Below, piece by piece: positions 56,290 to 64,000 of a DNA stretch of 64,000 nucleotides. The stretch is from Serratia ficaria (lineage in GTDB: Bacteria > Pseudomonadota > Gammaproteobacteria > Enterobacterales > Enterobacteriaceae): contig NZ_LT906479.1 in NCBI RefSeq assembly GCF_900187015.1, positions 3,906,001-3,970,000 of the forward strand, in the 5' to 3' direction. The position numbers were made by a program, and so were the translations under genes. The stretch's first letter is position 1; each line of letters opens with the position of its first letter. The notes beneath the pieces were generated by a model. That model was not told the DNA's origin, searched no databases, and saw only the letters and a list, made by a program, of their open reading frames with translations.

Positions 56290-57024
56290 TTAATTACCTT
56301 GATGTTTATCCTGTTTCTCGATCGACGTCAGCATGCCGCGCAGGATATTCAGCTCCTGCCCTTCCGGCCGCGCGCGGGTGAACAAGCGGCGCAGCCGGCT
56401 CATTACCTGCCCCGGATGCGCCGGGCGAATAAAACCGGTGCGCTGCAGCGTCTGCTCCAGGTGCTGATAAAAGCGCTCGAGGTCGTCCACCAGCGGATAA
56501 GGGGTTTCTTCCAGCTGCGGCGCGCCCGCCTGCTGGCGATCGAGATAAGCCACGCGCACTTCGTACGCCAGGATCTGCACCGCCATCGCCAGGTTCAGCG
56601 AGCTGTAATCCGGGTTGGCCGGAATGGCGACGTGATAGTGGCACTTCTGCAGCTCGTCGTTGGTCAGGCCGACGCGTTCGCGGCCGAACACCAGCGCCAC
56701 CGGCGCGTGCTCGCCTTCGTGCACCGCACGCACGCCGCACTCGCGCGGCTCCAGCATCGGCCAGGGCAGCGTGCGCGAACGCGCGCTGGTGCCGACCACC
56801 AGGCTGCAGCCGGCGATGGCGTCATCCAGGGTATCGACGATGGTGGCGTTGCCGATCACGTCGCTGGCGCCGGCGGCCAGGGCAATCGCCTGAGAATCGG
56901 GTTTGATCAACGGGTTAACCAGATAAAGGTTGGTTAACCCCATGGTTTTCATGGCTCTGGCGGTCGAGCCCATGTTGCCGGTATGGGAGGTCTCTACCAG
57001 AACAATGCGGATATTGTGCAGCAT
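56290..57024 (-). CDS. trmJ: tRNA (cytidine/uridine-2'-O)-methyltransferase TrmJ
   Basis: A 244-residue SPOUT methyltransferase that methylates position 32 of several tRNAs. Landmarks are [26 protein letters not shown] at the start (in parts), [16 protein letters not shown] near residue 110 with the knot, and [17 protein letters not shown] near 145. It is divergent from suhB and upstream of isc, as in E. coli. Confidence 0.96.
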   Translation of the reverse strand: MLHNIRIVLVETSHTGNMGSTARAMKTMGLTNLYLVNPLIKPDSQAIALAAGASDVIGNATIVDTLDDAIAGCSLVVGTSARSRTLPWPMLEPRECGVRAVHEGEHAPVALVFGRERVGLTNDELQKCHYHVAIPANPDYSSLNLAMAVQILAYEVRVAYLDRQQAGAPQLEETPYPLVDDLERFYQHLEQTLQRTGFIRPAHPGQVMSRLRRLFTRARPEGQELNILRGMLTSIEKQDKHQGN

Positions 57025-57143
57025 ACAAACTCTGAGCGTGGCGGAAAATCACAGCATCTTAACACAGCCGTAGGCAATTTGCCGAACACCTGCTATACTC
57101 CGCGCCGTTTCCTGTTCTTTAACATCCTAGTTGGAAGATACCC

Positions 57144-57947
57144 ATGCATCCGATGCTGACGATCGCCGTGCGCGCTGCGCGCAAGGCCGGTAACCTGATT
57201 GCCAAAAACTACGAAACCCCGGACGCTGTCGAAGCGAGCCAGAAAGGGACCAATGACTTTGTCACTAACGTCGATCGCGATGCAGAGCATCTGATCATCG
57301 ACGTGATCCGCAAGTCTTATCCGCAACACACTATCATTACCGAAGAACGCGGTGAGCTGGTCGGCGAAGATCAGGATGTACAATGGGTGATCGATCCACT
57401 GGATGGCACCTCAAACTTTATCAAACGTTTCCCACACTTCTCCGTTTCCATCGCGGTACGCATCAAAGGCCGTACTGAAGTGGCCGTGGTTTACGATCCA
57501 ATGCGCAACGAACTGTTCACCGCCACTCGCGGCCAGGGCGCACAGCTGAACGGCTACCGCCTGCGCGGCACCAACGCCAAAGATCTGGATGGCACCATCC
57601 TGGCGACCGGTTTCCCGTTCAAGCTCAAACAGCACGCTACCCCTTACATCAACGTCGTCGGTAAACTGTTCACCCAGTGCGCGGACTTCCGCCGCACCGG
57701 CTCCGCCGCGCTGGATCTGGCCTACGTCGCCGCCGGCCGCGTGGACGGTTTCTTCGAGATTGGCCTGAAGCCATGGGACTTCGCCGCGGGCGAACTGCTG
57801 GTGCGCGAATCCGGCGGCCTGGTGACCGACTTCGTTGGCGGCCACAACCACTTCAGCTCCGGCAACATCGTCGCCGGCAACCCGCGCGTCGTGAAAGCCA
57901 TGCTGTCCACCATGCGTGAAGAACTGAGCGAAGCGCTGAAGCGTTAA
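57144..57947 (+). CDS. suhB: Inositol-1-monophosphatase SuhB (Nus factor)
   Basis: A 267-residue enzyme of the IMPase family with metal-binding motifs TEERGEL near residue 65, WVIDPLDGTSNF near 82 and WDFAAGELLVRESGG near 212. Apart from its phosphatase activity it acts in rRNA transcription antitermination in E. coli. It has its own terminator. Confidence 0.97.
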   Translation: MHPMLTIAVRAARKAGNLIAKNYETPDAVEASQKGTNDFVTNVDRDAEHLIIDVIRKSYPQHTIITEERGELVGEDQDVQWVIDPLDGTSNFIKRFPHFSVSIAVRIKGRTEVAVVYDPMRNELFTATRGQGAQLNGYRLRGTNAKDLDGTILATGFPFKLKQHATPYINVVGKLFTQCADFRRTGSAALDLAYVAAGRVDGFFEIGLKPWDFAAGELLVRESGGLVTDFVGGHNHFSSGNIVAGNPRVVKAMLSTMREELSEALKR

Positions 57948-57983
57948 TTCAGGCTATGACGTCCGAAGCTGTTTTGCTTATTG

Positions 57984-58010
57984 AAGCGCTGCGTTTGCAG
58001 CGCTTTTTTT
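57984..58010 (+). terminator. Rho-independent terminator of suhB
   Basis: AAGCGCTGC-GTTT-GCAGCGCTT followed by five further T residues, 37 bases after the suhB stop and before the convergent NicO gene. Confidence 0.9.
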
Positions 58011-58017
58011 ATGCCCG

Positions 58018-59040
58018 TTAGCGGGAGAACGGCCGGATGCCGCCGCCGAATTCCGGCTGTGCGCTCAGGTACAACAACAGCCCGGCGAACAGCAGTATCA
58101 GGCCGCCGGCCAGCGCCAGCGAACCCCAGGCCACCGCGCTCCAGGCGGCGGGCGCGCGCGAACGGCTGAGACGCACCGCCAACCGGCGGCTGTAATGCAC
58201 CAGCAGCGCCAGCAGGGAAATGGTCAGCGAGGTGCCGAGCGCCATCGCCAGCGCGGAAATCACGCCCCAGGCGAATACGCCGATCACCTTGGAGAACAGC
58301 AGCACCAGAATCGCCCCGGAACAGGGCCGCATGCCCATCGCCAGCACGATGGCGGTCTGGGTGCGCCAGTCGCCGCCGGCCTGCAGCTCGCTGTCGTTGG
58401 GCAGATGGCGATGCCCGCAGCCGCAGTGCGCGCTGTGAACGTGATCCGCCGCCAACGGCTTGAGGCTGTTGATGCGCAACGCCGGCGCCGGGCGCATCGC
58501 CTTCACCGCCGCATGCAGGCGTTTCACTGCGCGCCAGCTCAGCAACGCCCCGAGCAATATCACCAGGATAAAACTGCCCTTCTCCAGCCAGAAGCTGCTC
58601 TGATGCAGCTGCCGGGAAGACAGCTGCAGCACCCCCAGCATCAGCGTCACCAGCGCGATCGCCACTCCCCCCTGCACCAGCGACGCGGCGAAGGTCAGCT
58701 TCAGGCTGCTTTTCAGCCGCGCCGGATGGGTAGCCAGATAGGTGGCGATCACCACCTTGCCGTGGCCGGGGCCCAGCGCATGCAACACGCCGTAGCTCAG
58801 GCTGAACAGCATCAATGCCAGGCCGGCCTGCTGCGGCGCGGCCTTTACCTGCTGCAGCAGCCCCGCCATCTGCTGGTGCAGCCCCTTTTGCCACACCACG
58901 CTCTGCATCAGCAGCTGCGGCCAAAAATGCCAGGCCAGCTGAGCCGCCAGCGCCAGCAGCAGCGCGAACAGCAGCAGCGGCCACAGGCTGAAAGCCCAGT
59001 GGCGTTTGCGGCCGGCCGGTTGGCTGAGATTTATTGACAT
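58018..59040 (-). CDS. NicO/RcnA-family metal transporter, ZevB-like
   Basis: A 340-residue inner-membrane protein of the nickel/cobalt transporter NicO family: an N-terminal helix, GVLHALGPGHGKVVIATYL near residue 88 (the HxxxGHGK-like metal motif), a histidine-rich loop HVHSAHCGCGHRHLPND near 205, and GMRPCSGAILVL near 240. Its start overlaps by 10 bases the end of a DUF1007 gene. The DUF1007-NicO pairing is that of ZevA-ZevB, reported for zinc uptake in Haemophilus. Metal and direction of transport here are inferred. Confidence 0.85.
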   Translation of the reverse strand: MSINLSQPAGRKRHWAFSLWPLLLFALLLALAAQLAWHFWPQLLMQSVVWQKGLHQQMAGLLQQVKAAPQQAGLALMLFSLSYGVLHALGPGHGKVVIATYLATHPARLKSSLKLTFAASLVQGGVAIALVTLMLGVLQLSSRQLHQSSFWLEKGSFILVILLGALLSWRAVKRLHAAVKAMRPAPALRINSLKPLAADHVHSAHCGCGHRHLPNDSELQAGGDWRTQTAIVLAMGMRPCSGAILVLLFSKVIGVFAWGVISALAMALGTSLTISLLALLVHYSRRLAVRLSRSRAPAAWSAVAWGSLALAGGLILLFAGLLLYLSAQPEFGGGIRPFSR

Positions 59041-59666
59041 TGCAGGGTCACCCGTTGCGCGAACTGTTGCCCCAACGCCATATCTTCGCCGGGCGAGTCG
59101 TTCTTATCGAGCGACAGCGCATAGGCCTGCAGCGAAGCATCGGGCTTCGGCGTCTTCAGGCTGAGCTGGCACTGCTGCGCCATTTCCGGCGGCAGATGCA
59201 GCGCCGCCTGGTCTTTATAGGTCATGTCGACAAAATAGGTGGGATCGTAGGTGGCTATCTCGAAGGGCTTGCCCGCCAGCGGCTGCGGCTCGGCCAGCGG
59301 CAGCACAAACTCCAGCACCGCCTGATTGCCCTGCCGCGACAGGCGATACTCGCTCGGCAGATTAAGGTATTTCACCGGTTTGCCGTCGCGATAAACGTCG
59401 GTGAAGTAGTGCTGGCCGAGCACGTTGGCCATCACTTCCGCCGCCAGCTTTTTCCACACCACCGAATCGCTTTTGGCGTTGCCGGCATCGTACAGCAGGT
59501 CCGCCGAGGTGATTTCATCCATTACCCAAACCATTTTCATGCCGACCAGCCGTTGATCCTTAGCCACAAAGGTGGTGTTCATATCAATAAAGCTGTGCGG
59601 GTGAGCGCCAGCGCCGGCGCTGAACAAGGCACAGGCGCCGGCCAGAATACGACGTAACTTCATCAT
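59031..59666 (-). CDS. DUF1007 periplasmic protein, ZevA-like
   Basis: A 211-residue protein with a signal peptide ending near GAGAHPHS, so the mature form begins with His-Pro-His, a likely metal ligand. It is followed by MNTTFVAKDQRLVGMKMVWVMDE, typical of DUF1007. Its partner NicO permease gene overlaps it. It may bind zinc in the periplasm and feed or assist the permease. The start at the ATG pair 59661-59666 gives a normal signal peptide; a frame from 59699 adds 11 residues. A Zur-like box lies just upstream. Confidence 0.83.
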   Translation of the reverse strand: MMKLRRILAGACALFSAGAGAHPHSFIDMNTTFVAKDQRLVGMKMVWVMDEITSADLLYDAGNAKSDSVVWKKLAAEVMANVLGQHYFTDVYRDGKPVKYLNLPSEYRLSRQGNQAVLEFVLPLAEPQPLAGKPFEIATYDPTYFVDMTYKDQAALHLPPEMAQQCQLSLKTPKPDASLQAYALSLDKNDSPGEDMALGQQFAQRVTLQCQ

Positions 59667-59683
59667 CGAATGATACTCGTTGT

Positions 59684-59698
59684 TGTTATAAAGTAACA
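59684..59698 (-). promoter_or_regulatory. Candidate Zur box upstream of the ZevA-like gene
   Basis: TGTTATAAAGTAACA matches 13 of 15 positions of the enterobacterial Zur core TGTTATANTATAACA as I remember it. It is an inverted repeat ending 18 bases before the chosen ATG, in position to block transcription or initiation when zinc is plentiful. The match is by eye. Confidence 0.5.
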
Positions 59699-59847
59699 TA
59701 AACCACGCCTAAACCGTCGCGCCGGCCGCCGATATTTGTGACGAAAGTTGTAAGCCGGAGTAAAAGCCGCGGCGCTAACCGCACCGTCACAATGCCTTTT
59801 GCTATGCTTAGTCATAATAATTGAACATCTACCTGCCAGAAGGTGAT

Positions 59848-61113
59848 ATGAGCCTGGACACCGCTCCCGTGCCTGAGCTCTCCGGTCAACAACGGCGCTG
59901 TCATCTGTTACTGATGCTGTATGCGCCGGTGCCCGAAGTACAACTGGAGACCATCAGCCAAATCAACGGCGTCGCCCCCCCGATTACCCGGCAAGATATA
60001 GCCGAGGTCGCCAACGAAATCCAGCGTTTCCACCAGTTGGAGATCGCCGTCGATCCTGGCCGCGGTTACCACATTCGGGGAAGCGCGCTCAATCAACGCC
60101 TCTGCCTGCTCCACTGGCTGCGGCGGGCGTTGCGCTGCAGCCCGCAGTTTGTCGAAGGTTATTACGCCCCCCTGCTGCTGCAGGCGCTGGGCGCCGACGC
60201 CGGCCTGACGCCGCAGCTGGAGCAGCAGATCGGCGCCTGTGAAACGCTGCTTAACCGCAGCTTCGACGCCCGCGATCGCCGGTTCCTGCAGCACTACCTG
60301 CGCTACTGCGTTTGGGAAAGCCGGCGGCTGCGGCATCCGCAATTCGACGCCGTTCAGCGCGACTGGCTGCGGCAAAAGCCTGAGCAGCGGGCGGCCGCCC
60401 TGCTGCATCACGCCCTCGGCCAGTGGTTCAATCAGTCGCCCCATGCGGACGAACGCGACTTTTTGGCGTTGATGTTCACCATGCTGAAAAACCACAGCTA
60501 TCACAGCAATGATTCCGCGGAAGAACGACGCCTGATGGCGGCGATCGACCGCATGGTCGAGCGCTTCCAGCAGATTTCCGGCATGGCCTTCAGCAGCAAG
60601 GACGATCTGGTCAGCCAGCTGTTTGCCCATCTGGCGCCCGCGGTCGAACGCTGCCGCTTTGCCATCGGCATCGACAACATGCTGTTGGAGGAGGTGGTGC
60701 GAAAGTATCCGCGCCTGATGCGCACCACTCAGGAAGCGCTGGCGCCGCTGGAGCAGGAGTACGGCATTCATTTTTCCAGCGAAGAAGCGGGACTGGTGGC
60801 CATCAGCTTCGGCGCCTGGCTGATGCAGGACAACGCCCTGCAGGAAAAGCAGGTGCTGCTGCTGACGCTGGACAACCCGCAGCTGGAGGAAGAAGTGGAG
60901 TATCAGATCCGGGAATTGACGCTGCTGCCGCTGAACATCAAGTATCTGCCGCTGCGCGACTATCTGCGCGCCGGCGCGCCGCAGGGCGTCACGCTGGTGA
61001 TCAGCCCCTACGCCGCGGTGCATAGCGCGCCGCAGCCGCCGCTGGTTTATACCGAACTGCCGCTGGAACGCCAGCAGCGCAAAGCCATTCGCGCGCTGCT
61101 GGAGTCGCCTTGA
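59848..61113 (+). CDS. csiE: Stationary phase-inducible protein CsiE
   Basis: A 421-residue PTS-regulation-domain (PRD) protein: an N-terminal helix-turn-helix-like region (QQRRCHLLLMLYAPVPEVQLE), then two PRD-like modules at about 160-260 and 270-370. In E. coli csiE is induced in stationary phase under CRP and sigma S; the function is unknown. AGAAGGTGAT precedes the ATG at 59848; a TTG at 59821 would add nine residues. It abuts convergent hcaT with no gap. Confidence 0.9.
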   Translation: MSLDTAPVPELSGQQRRCHLLLMLYAPVPEVQLETISQINGVAPPITRQDIAEVANEIQRFHQLEIAVDPGRGYHIRGSALNQRLCLLHWLRRALRCSPQFVEGYYAPLLLQALGADAGLTPQLEQQIGACETLLNRSFDARDRRFLQHYLRYCVWESRRLRHPQFDAVQRDWLRQKPEQRAAALLHHALGQWFNQSPHADERDFLALMFTMLKNHSYHSNDSAEERRLMAAIDRMVERFQQISGMAFSSKDDLVSQLFAHLAPAVERCRFAIGIDNMLLEEVVRKYPRLMRTTQEALAPLEQEYGIHFSSEEAGLVAISFGAWLMQDNALQEKQVLLLTLDNPQLEEEVEYQIRELTLLPLNIKYLPLRDYLRAGAPQGVTLVISPYAAVHSAPQPPLVYTELPLERQQRKAIRALLESP

Positions 61114-62259
61114 TCAGCGGGCTGCGCTAGCCGCCGGCGGGCGAATAAACAGCGCCGGCACCGCCACCGCCGCCATGACCCAGAACACCCCGCCCTGCAG
61201 GTGCTCGAACAGGAAGCCGGCGATCACCGTCATGATCGCAATGCCGCCGCCCATCGCCAGCGCCGAATAGACCGCCTGCAGGCGGATCACCTCCGGCCCT
61301 TTGCGCGCCGCGATAAAACGCATCGCCGCCAGGTGGCAGACGGTAAAGGTGCCGCAGTGCAGGATCTGGATCAGCAGCAGCCAGCCCAGCTCGGTGCTGT
61401 AGGCCATCAGGCTCCAGCGCAGCACCCCGCAGCAGGCCGAGAGCAGCAACAGGCTACGCGCATTCCAGCGGCGGAACAGGACATTGCTGCCGGCGAAGAT
61501 GATCACTTCCGCCACCACCCCCAGCGACCACAGATAGCCGATGGTCGAGGCCGAATAACCGGCCTCCTGCCAATAGATGGAGCCAAAGCTGTAATAACCG
61601 GCGTGCGCCCCCTGCAACAGGGTGACGCACAGCAGAAAGCGCCACACCGGCCCCTCTTTCAACAGCTCAAACAGCGAACGCTCGGGTTCGCGGTGGGCGC
61701 GGGCCTCGCCCTGCGGCATCACGCTCGGCTTCAGCATCATGCCCAGCAGCATCGCCAGCACGCTGGCGATCAGGCTGTAGAGGATGGCGTTATGGCCCCA
61801 GACCGCCACCAGTTGCCCGGTCAGCGCCGAGCCGATAACGAACGCCAGCGAGCCCCACAGCCGCACCCGGCCGTAATCCATGGTGATTTGTTTTTGCCAG
61901 GTGGCGGCCAGCGCATCGGTCAGCGGCACCAGCGGCGAGAAGAACAGGTTGAAGCCGGCGATCACCAGCATCAGCCAGCCCCAGCCGTTGCCGAAGCAAA
62001 AACCGACGGCGAAGGCCAGCGCCAGCAGCGCCAACAGGCGCAGGGCACTCACCAGATGAGAGGGGTCTTTCACGCGGGGAGCAATCAGCAAGCTACCGAG
62101 AAAACGGGCAATCAGGCCGGCGCCGAGCAGCATGCCGATGGTTTCGGGCGCGATGCCCTCGCCTTTTAACCAAACGCCCCAGAAGGGTAAGAAAATGCCA
62201 TACGAAAAGAAGTAGGTGAAATAGCTGAGAGCGAGCCAACGCGTTGATTGCAGAACCAT
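61114..62259 (-). CDS. hcaT: HcaT-type MFS transporter (3-phenylpropionate permease family)
   Basis: A 381-residue, twelve-helix transporter of the LacY-related PPP group: WLALSYFTYFFSYGIFLPFWGVWL at residues 7-30 (in parts), DYGRVRLWGSLAFVIGS near 125. In E. coli HcaT is linked to 3-phenylpropionate uptake, though hca catabolic genes are absent here. The ATG at 62259 follows GGAGGGATC; a frame to 62310 would add 17 residues. Confidence 0.9.
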   Translation of the reverse strand: MVLQSTRWLALSYFTYFFSYGIFLPFWGVWLKGEGIAPETIGMLLGAGLIARFLGSLLIAPRVKDPSHLVSALRLLALLALAFAVGFCFGNGWGWLMLVIAGFNLFFSPLVPLTDALAATWQKQITMDYGRVRLWGSLAFVIGSALTGQLVAVWGHNAILYSLIASVLAMLLGMMLKPSVMPQGEARAHREPERSLFELLKEGPVWRFLLCVTLLQGAHAGYYSFGSIYWQEAGYSASTIGYLWSLGVVAEVIIFAGSNVLFRRWNARSLLLLSACCGVLRWSLMAYSTELGWLLLIQILHCGTFTVCHLAAMRFIAARKGPEVIRLQAVYSALAMGGGIAIMTVIAGFLFEHLQGGVFWVMAAVAVPALFIRPPAASAAR

Positions 62260-62373
62260 GATCCCTCCGGTGTGAGGCGATACTTTGACAGAGCTCACAC
62301 CGGCTAGCAATCTTCATTCATGTTCAAAGGGTTAGACTGCCAGACAGTTCACAGTTTGTTTGCAACAGCGATA

Positions 62374-62399
62374 AAAAAACCCGCCGCAGCGGGTTTTTC
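62374..62399 (-). terminator. Rho-independent terminator of glyA
   Basis: AAAAACCCGC-CGCA-GCGGGTTTTT, 16 bases after the glyA stop, with T runs on both strands. Confidence 0.9.
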
Positions 62400-62414
62400 A
62401 AAGCGAAAGCGGAA

Positions 62415-63668
62415 TTATGCGTAAACCGGCAGGCGGGCGCAGATATCCAGCACTTTCTTCTTGGTGCGTTCGATGGTGGCTTCATCGTTGATGTTGTCCA
62501 GCACGTCGCAGATCCAGCCGGCCAGTTCGCGCACTTCGGCTTGCTTGAAGCCGCGGCGGGTGACCGCCGGGGTGCCGATACGCACGCCGGAGGTGACGAA
62601 CGGGCTCTTGGGATCGTTAGGCACGCTGTTTTTGTTCACGGTGATGTTGGCGCGGCCCAGGGCGGCGTCGGCTTCTTTACCGGTCAGGTTCTTGTCCACC
62701 AGATCCAGCAGGAACAGGTGGTTGTGGGTGCCGCCGGAGACCACTTTGTAACCGCGCTGCAGGAACACTTCCACCATCGCTTTGGCGTTGTCGGCCACTT
62801 GCTGCTGGTAAATCTTGAACTCTGGCTCCATCGCTTCTTTCAGCGCTACCGCCTTGCCGGCGATCACGTGCATCAGCGGGCCGCCCTGGCCGCCCGGGAA
62901 TACCGCGGAGTTCAGCTTCTTGTACAGATCTTCGTCGCCGCCCTTCGCCAGGATCAGGCCGCCGCGCGGACCCGCCAGGGTTTTGTGGGTGGTGGTGGTG
63001 ACGATGTGCGCGTGCGGCACCGGGTTCGGGTAAACGCCTGCGGCGATCAGGCCGGCGACGTGCGCCATGTCGACGAACAGGTAAGCGCCGATGCTGTCGG
63101 CGATTTCACGCATTTTTGCCCAGTCTACGATGCCGGAGAAGGCGGAGAAGCCGCCGATGATCATTTTCGGCTTGTGGGTCTGCGCCTGTTTGGCCAGATC
63201 GTCATAGTCGATTTGGCCTTTTTCGTCGATGCCGTAAGGCACCACGTTGTAGAGTTTGCCGGACAGGTTAACCGGGGAACCGTGGGTCAGGTGGCCGCCG
63301 TGCGCCAGGTTCATGCCCAGAATGGTGTCGCCCGGCTGCAGCAGCGCGGTGTAAACGGCGAAGTTAGCCTGGGAGCCGGAGTGCGGCTGCACGTTGGCGT
63401 AGTCTGCGCCGAACAGCGCTTTGGCGCGGTCGATGGCCAGCTGCTCAACGATATCCACGTATTCGCAGCCGCCGTAGTAACGCTTGCCCGGATAGCCTTC
63501 AGCGTATTTGTTGGTCAGCTGGGAACCCTGAGCCTGCATGACGCGCGGGCTGGTGTAGTTCTCAGACGCAATCAGCTCGATGTGCTCTTCCTGACGCACC
63601 ACTTCTTGCTCCATTGCACGCCACAGTTCGGCATCGTAATCGGCAATGTTCATTTCACGCTTTAACAT
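62415..63668 (-). CDS. glyA: Serine hydroxymethyltransferase
   Basis: A 417-residue PLP enzyme making glycine and 5,10-methylene-THF from serine and THF, the main one-carbon source. The PLP lysine is in [15 protein letters not shown] (about 229). The whole sequence is nearly collinear with E. coli GlyA from [12 protein letters not shown] to [18 protein letters not shown] precedes the ATG. Purine repression through the upstream PurR box is expected. Confidence 0.98.
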   Translation of the reverse strand: MLKREMNIADYDAELWRAMEQEVVRQEEHIELIASENYTSPRVMQAQGSQLTNKYAEGYPGKRYYGGCEYVDIVEQLAIDRAKALFGADYANVQPHSGSQANFAVYTALLQPGDTILGMNLAHGGHLTHGSPVNLSGKLYNVVPYGIDEKGQIDYDDLAKQAQTHKPKMIIGGFSAFSGIVDWAKMREIADSIGAYLFVDMAHVAGLIAAGVYPNPVPHAHIVTTTTHKTLAGPRGGLILAKGGDEDLYKKLNSAVFPGGQGGPLMHVIAGKAVALKEAMEPEFKIYQQQVADNAKAMVEVFLQRGYKVVSGGTHNHLFLLDLVDKNLTGKEADAALGRANITVNKNSVPNDPKSPFVTSGVRIGTPAVTRRGFKQAEVRELAGWICDVLDNINDEATIERTKKKVLDICARLPVYA

Positions 63669-63739
63669 CCGGCATCTCCTGACTTAAATCGGCTAACTAA
63701 AAAATCACCAAATAACTACCCGTTTGGGTTCTGGGCCAC

Positions 63740-63804
63740 AGTGTAAACTGTTTTCCCCCACCGAGGATAGGTCTTGACAGAGGTTTTTACGCAAACGATT
63801 GGCA
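63740..63804 (-). promoter_or_regulatory. glyA promoter with PurR operator
   Basis: On the minus strand, TGCCAATCGTTTGCGT (63804-63789) matches the E. coli glyA PurR operator. It is followed by the conserved CTGTCAAGACCT and a -10 element TACACT (63745-63740), placing the transcript start about 65 bases before the glyA ATG. The region 63805-64000 is presumably the divergent regulatory region towards the next gene outside the window; I see no convincing gene in it. Confidence 0.75.
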
Positions 63805-64000
63805 TAAGATTCCACAAGGCTTTGATCCGATAATTCATCCCGTTCGGCAACGGACTTTTCCTCATGCCGGCGATGCGGTTTTTTCATGTTCTGTGAGCGC
63901 GATCGTCCGCTCAACAACACCGCAGCAAAAACAAGGGTATTTACAAGCGCGACGGAAGCCAATAAGATGCATTTAAAATACATCATTAGAAATCGTCTCA

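Noticed and set aside
63705..63986. 93-codon minus-strand open frame before glyA with a hydrophobic N-terminus
   Set aside because: It runs through the conserved glyA promoter, -10 element and PurR operator and overlaps the start of the glyA transcript; it has no family match I recognise and no clear ribosome binding site in the window.

Overview
The window is a chromosomal segment of a Serratia, most likely of the S. marcescens group. The evidence is the high GC with strong third-position GC bias, the protealysin/emfourin gene pair typical of Serratia, and near-complete gene order with the E. coli 57-minute region (guaBA, xseA, der, bamB, hisS, ispG, rodZ, rlmN, ndk, isc, suhB, glyA). No tRNA, rRNA, insertion sequence, prophage or CRISPR array was found.

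Layout. 1-8.0 kb: end of an MHS-family transporter, an FCD/GntR regulator, class I aldolase fbaB, and a complete sorbitol PTS operon (srlA-srlE-srlB-srlD-srlM-srlR-gutQ). 8.0-12.6 kb: lysozyme inhibitor ivy, thiM-thiD behind a TPP riboswitch, a GNAT acetyltransferase, and an MFS pump divergent from an HxlR regulator. 12.6-14.5 kb: a small variable locus between hxlR and rluF with a chromosomal ccdAB toxin-antitoxin pair, then fused fragments of rluF and hxlR, then a Tlde1-like (DUF2778) L,D-transpeptidase-type effector with a small membrane protein that looks like its immunity partner. 14.5-25.3 kb: rluF, a 1003-residue autotransporter with a GGENP tandem repeat, a small lipoprotein, an orphan response regulator and hybrid histidine kinase pair, a crotonase divergent from a second HxlR regulator, and an MFS / haem-degrading-like / IclR group.

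25.5-64 kb is mostly core genome: guaBA, xseA, an inserted block (GH31 glycosidase, MFS sugar transporter, LacI regulator, protealysin, emfourin), yfgJ, an AEC carrier, der-bamB-yfgM-hisS-ispG-rodZ-pilW-rlmN, ndk, sseB, pepB, the full iscRSUA-hscBA-fdx-iscX iron-sulfur cluster operon, trmJ, suhB, a ZevAB-like metal transport pair behind a candidate Zur box, csiE, hcaT and glyA with its PurR-controlled promoter.

Most notable: (i) the hxlR-rluF interval carries a duplication scar (rluF 5' fragment joined to hxlR 3' fragment) separating two different conflict cassettes, which suggests additive cassette exchange at this site; (ii) a second scar of the same kind, a decayed copy of the histidine kinase 3' end, lies beyond the crotonase-hxlR cassette. 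In both cases the 3' end of the neighbouring minus-strand gene runs into the fragment.
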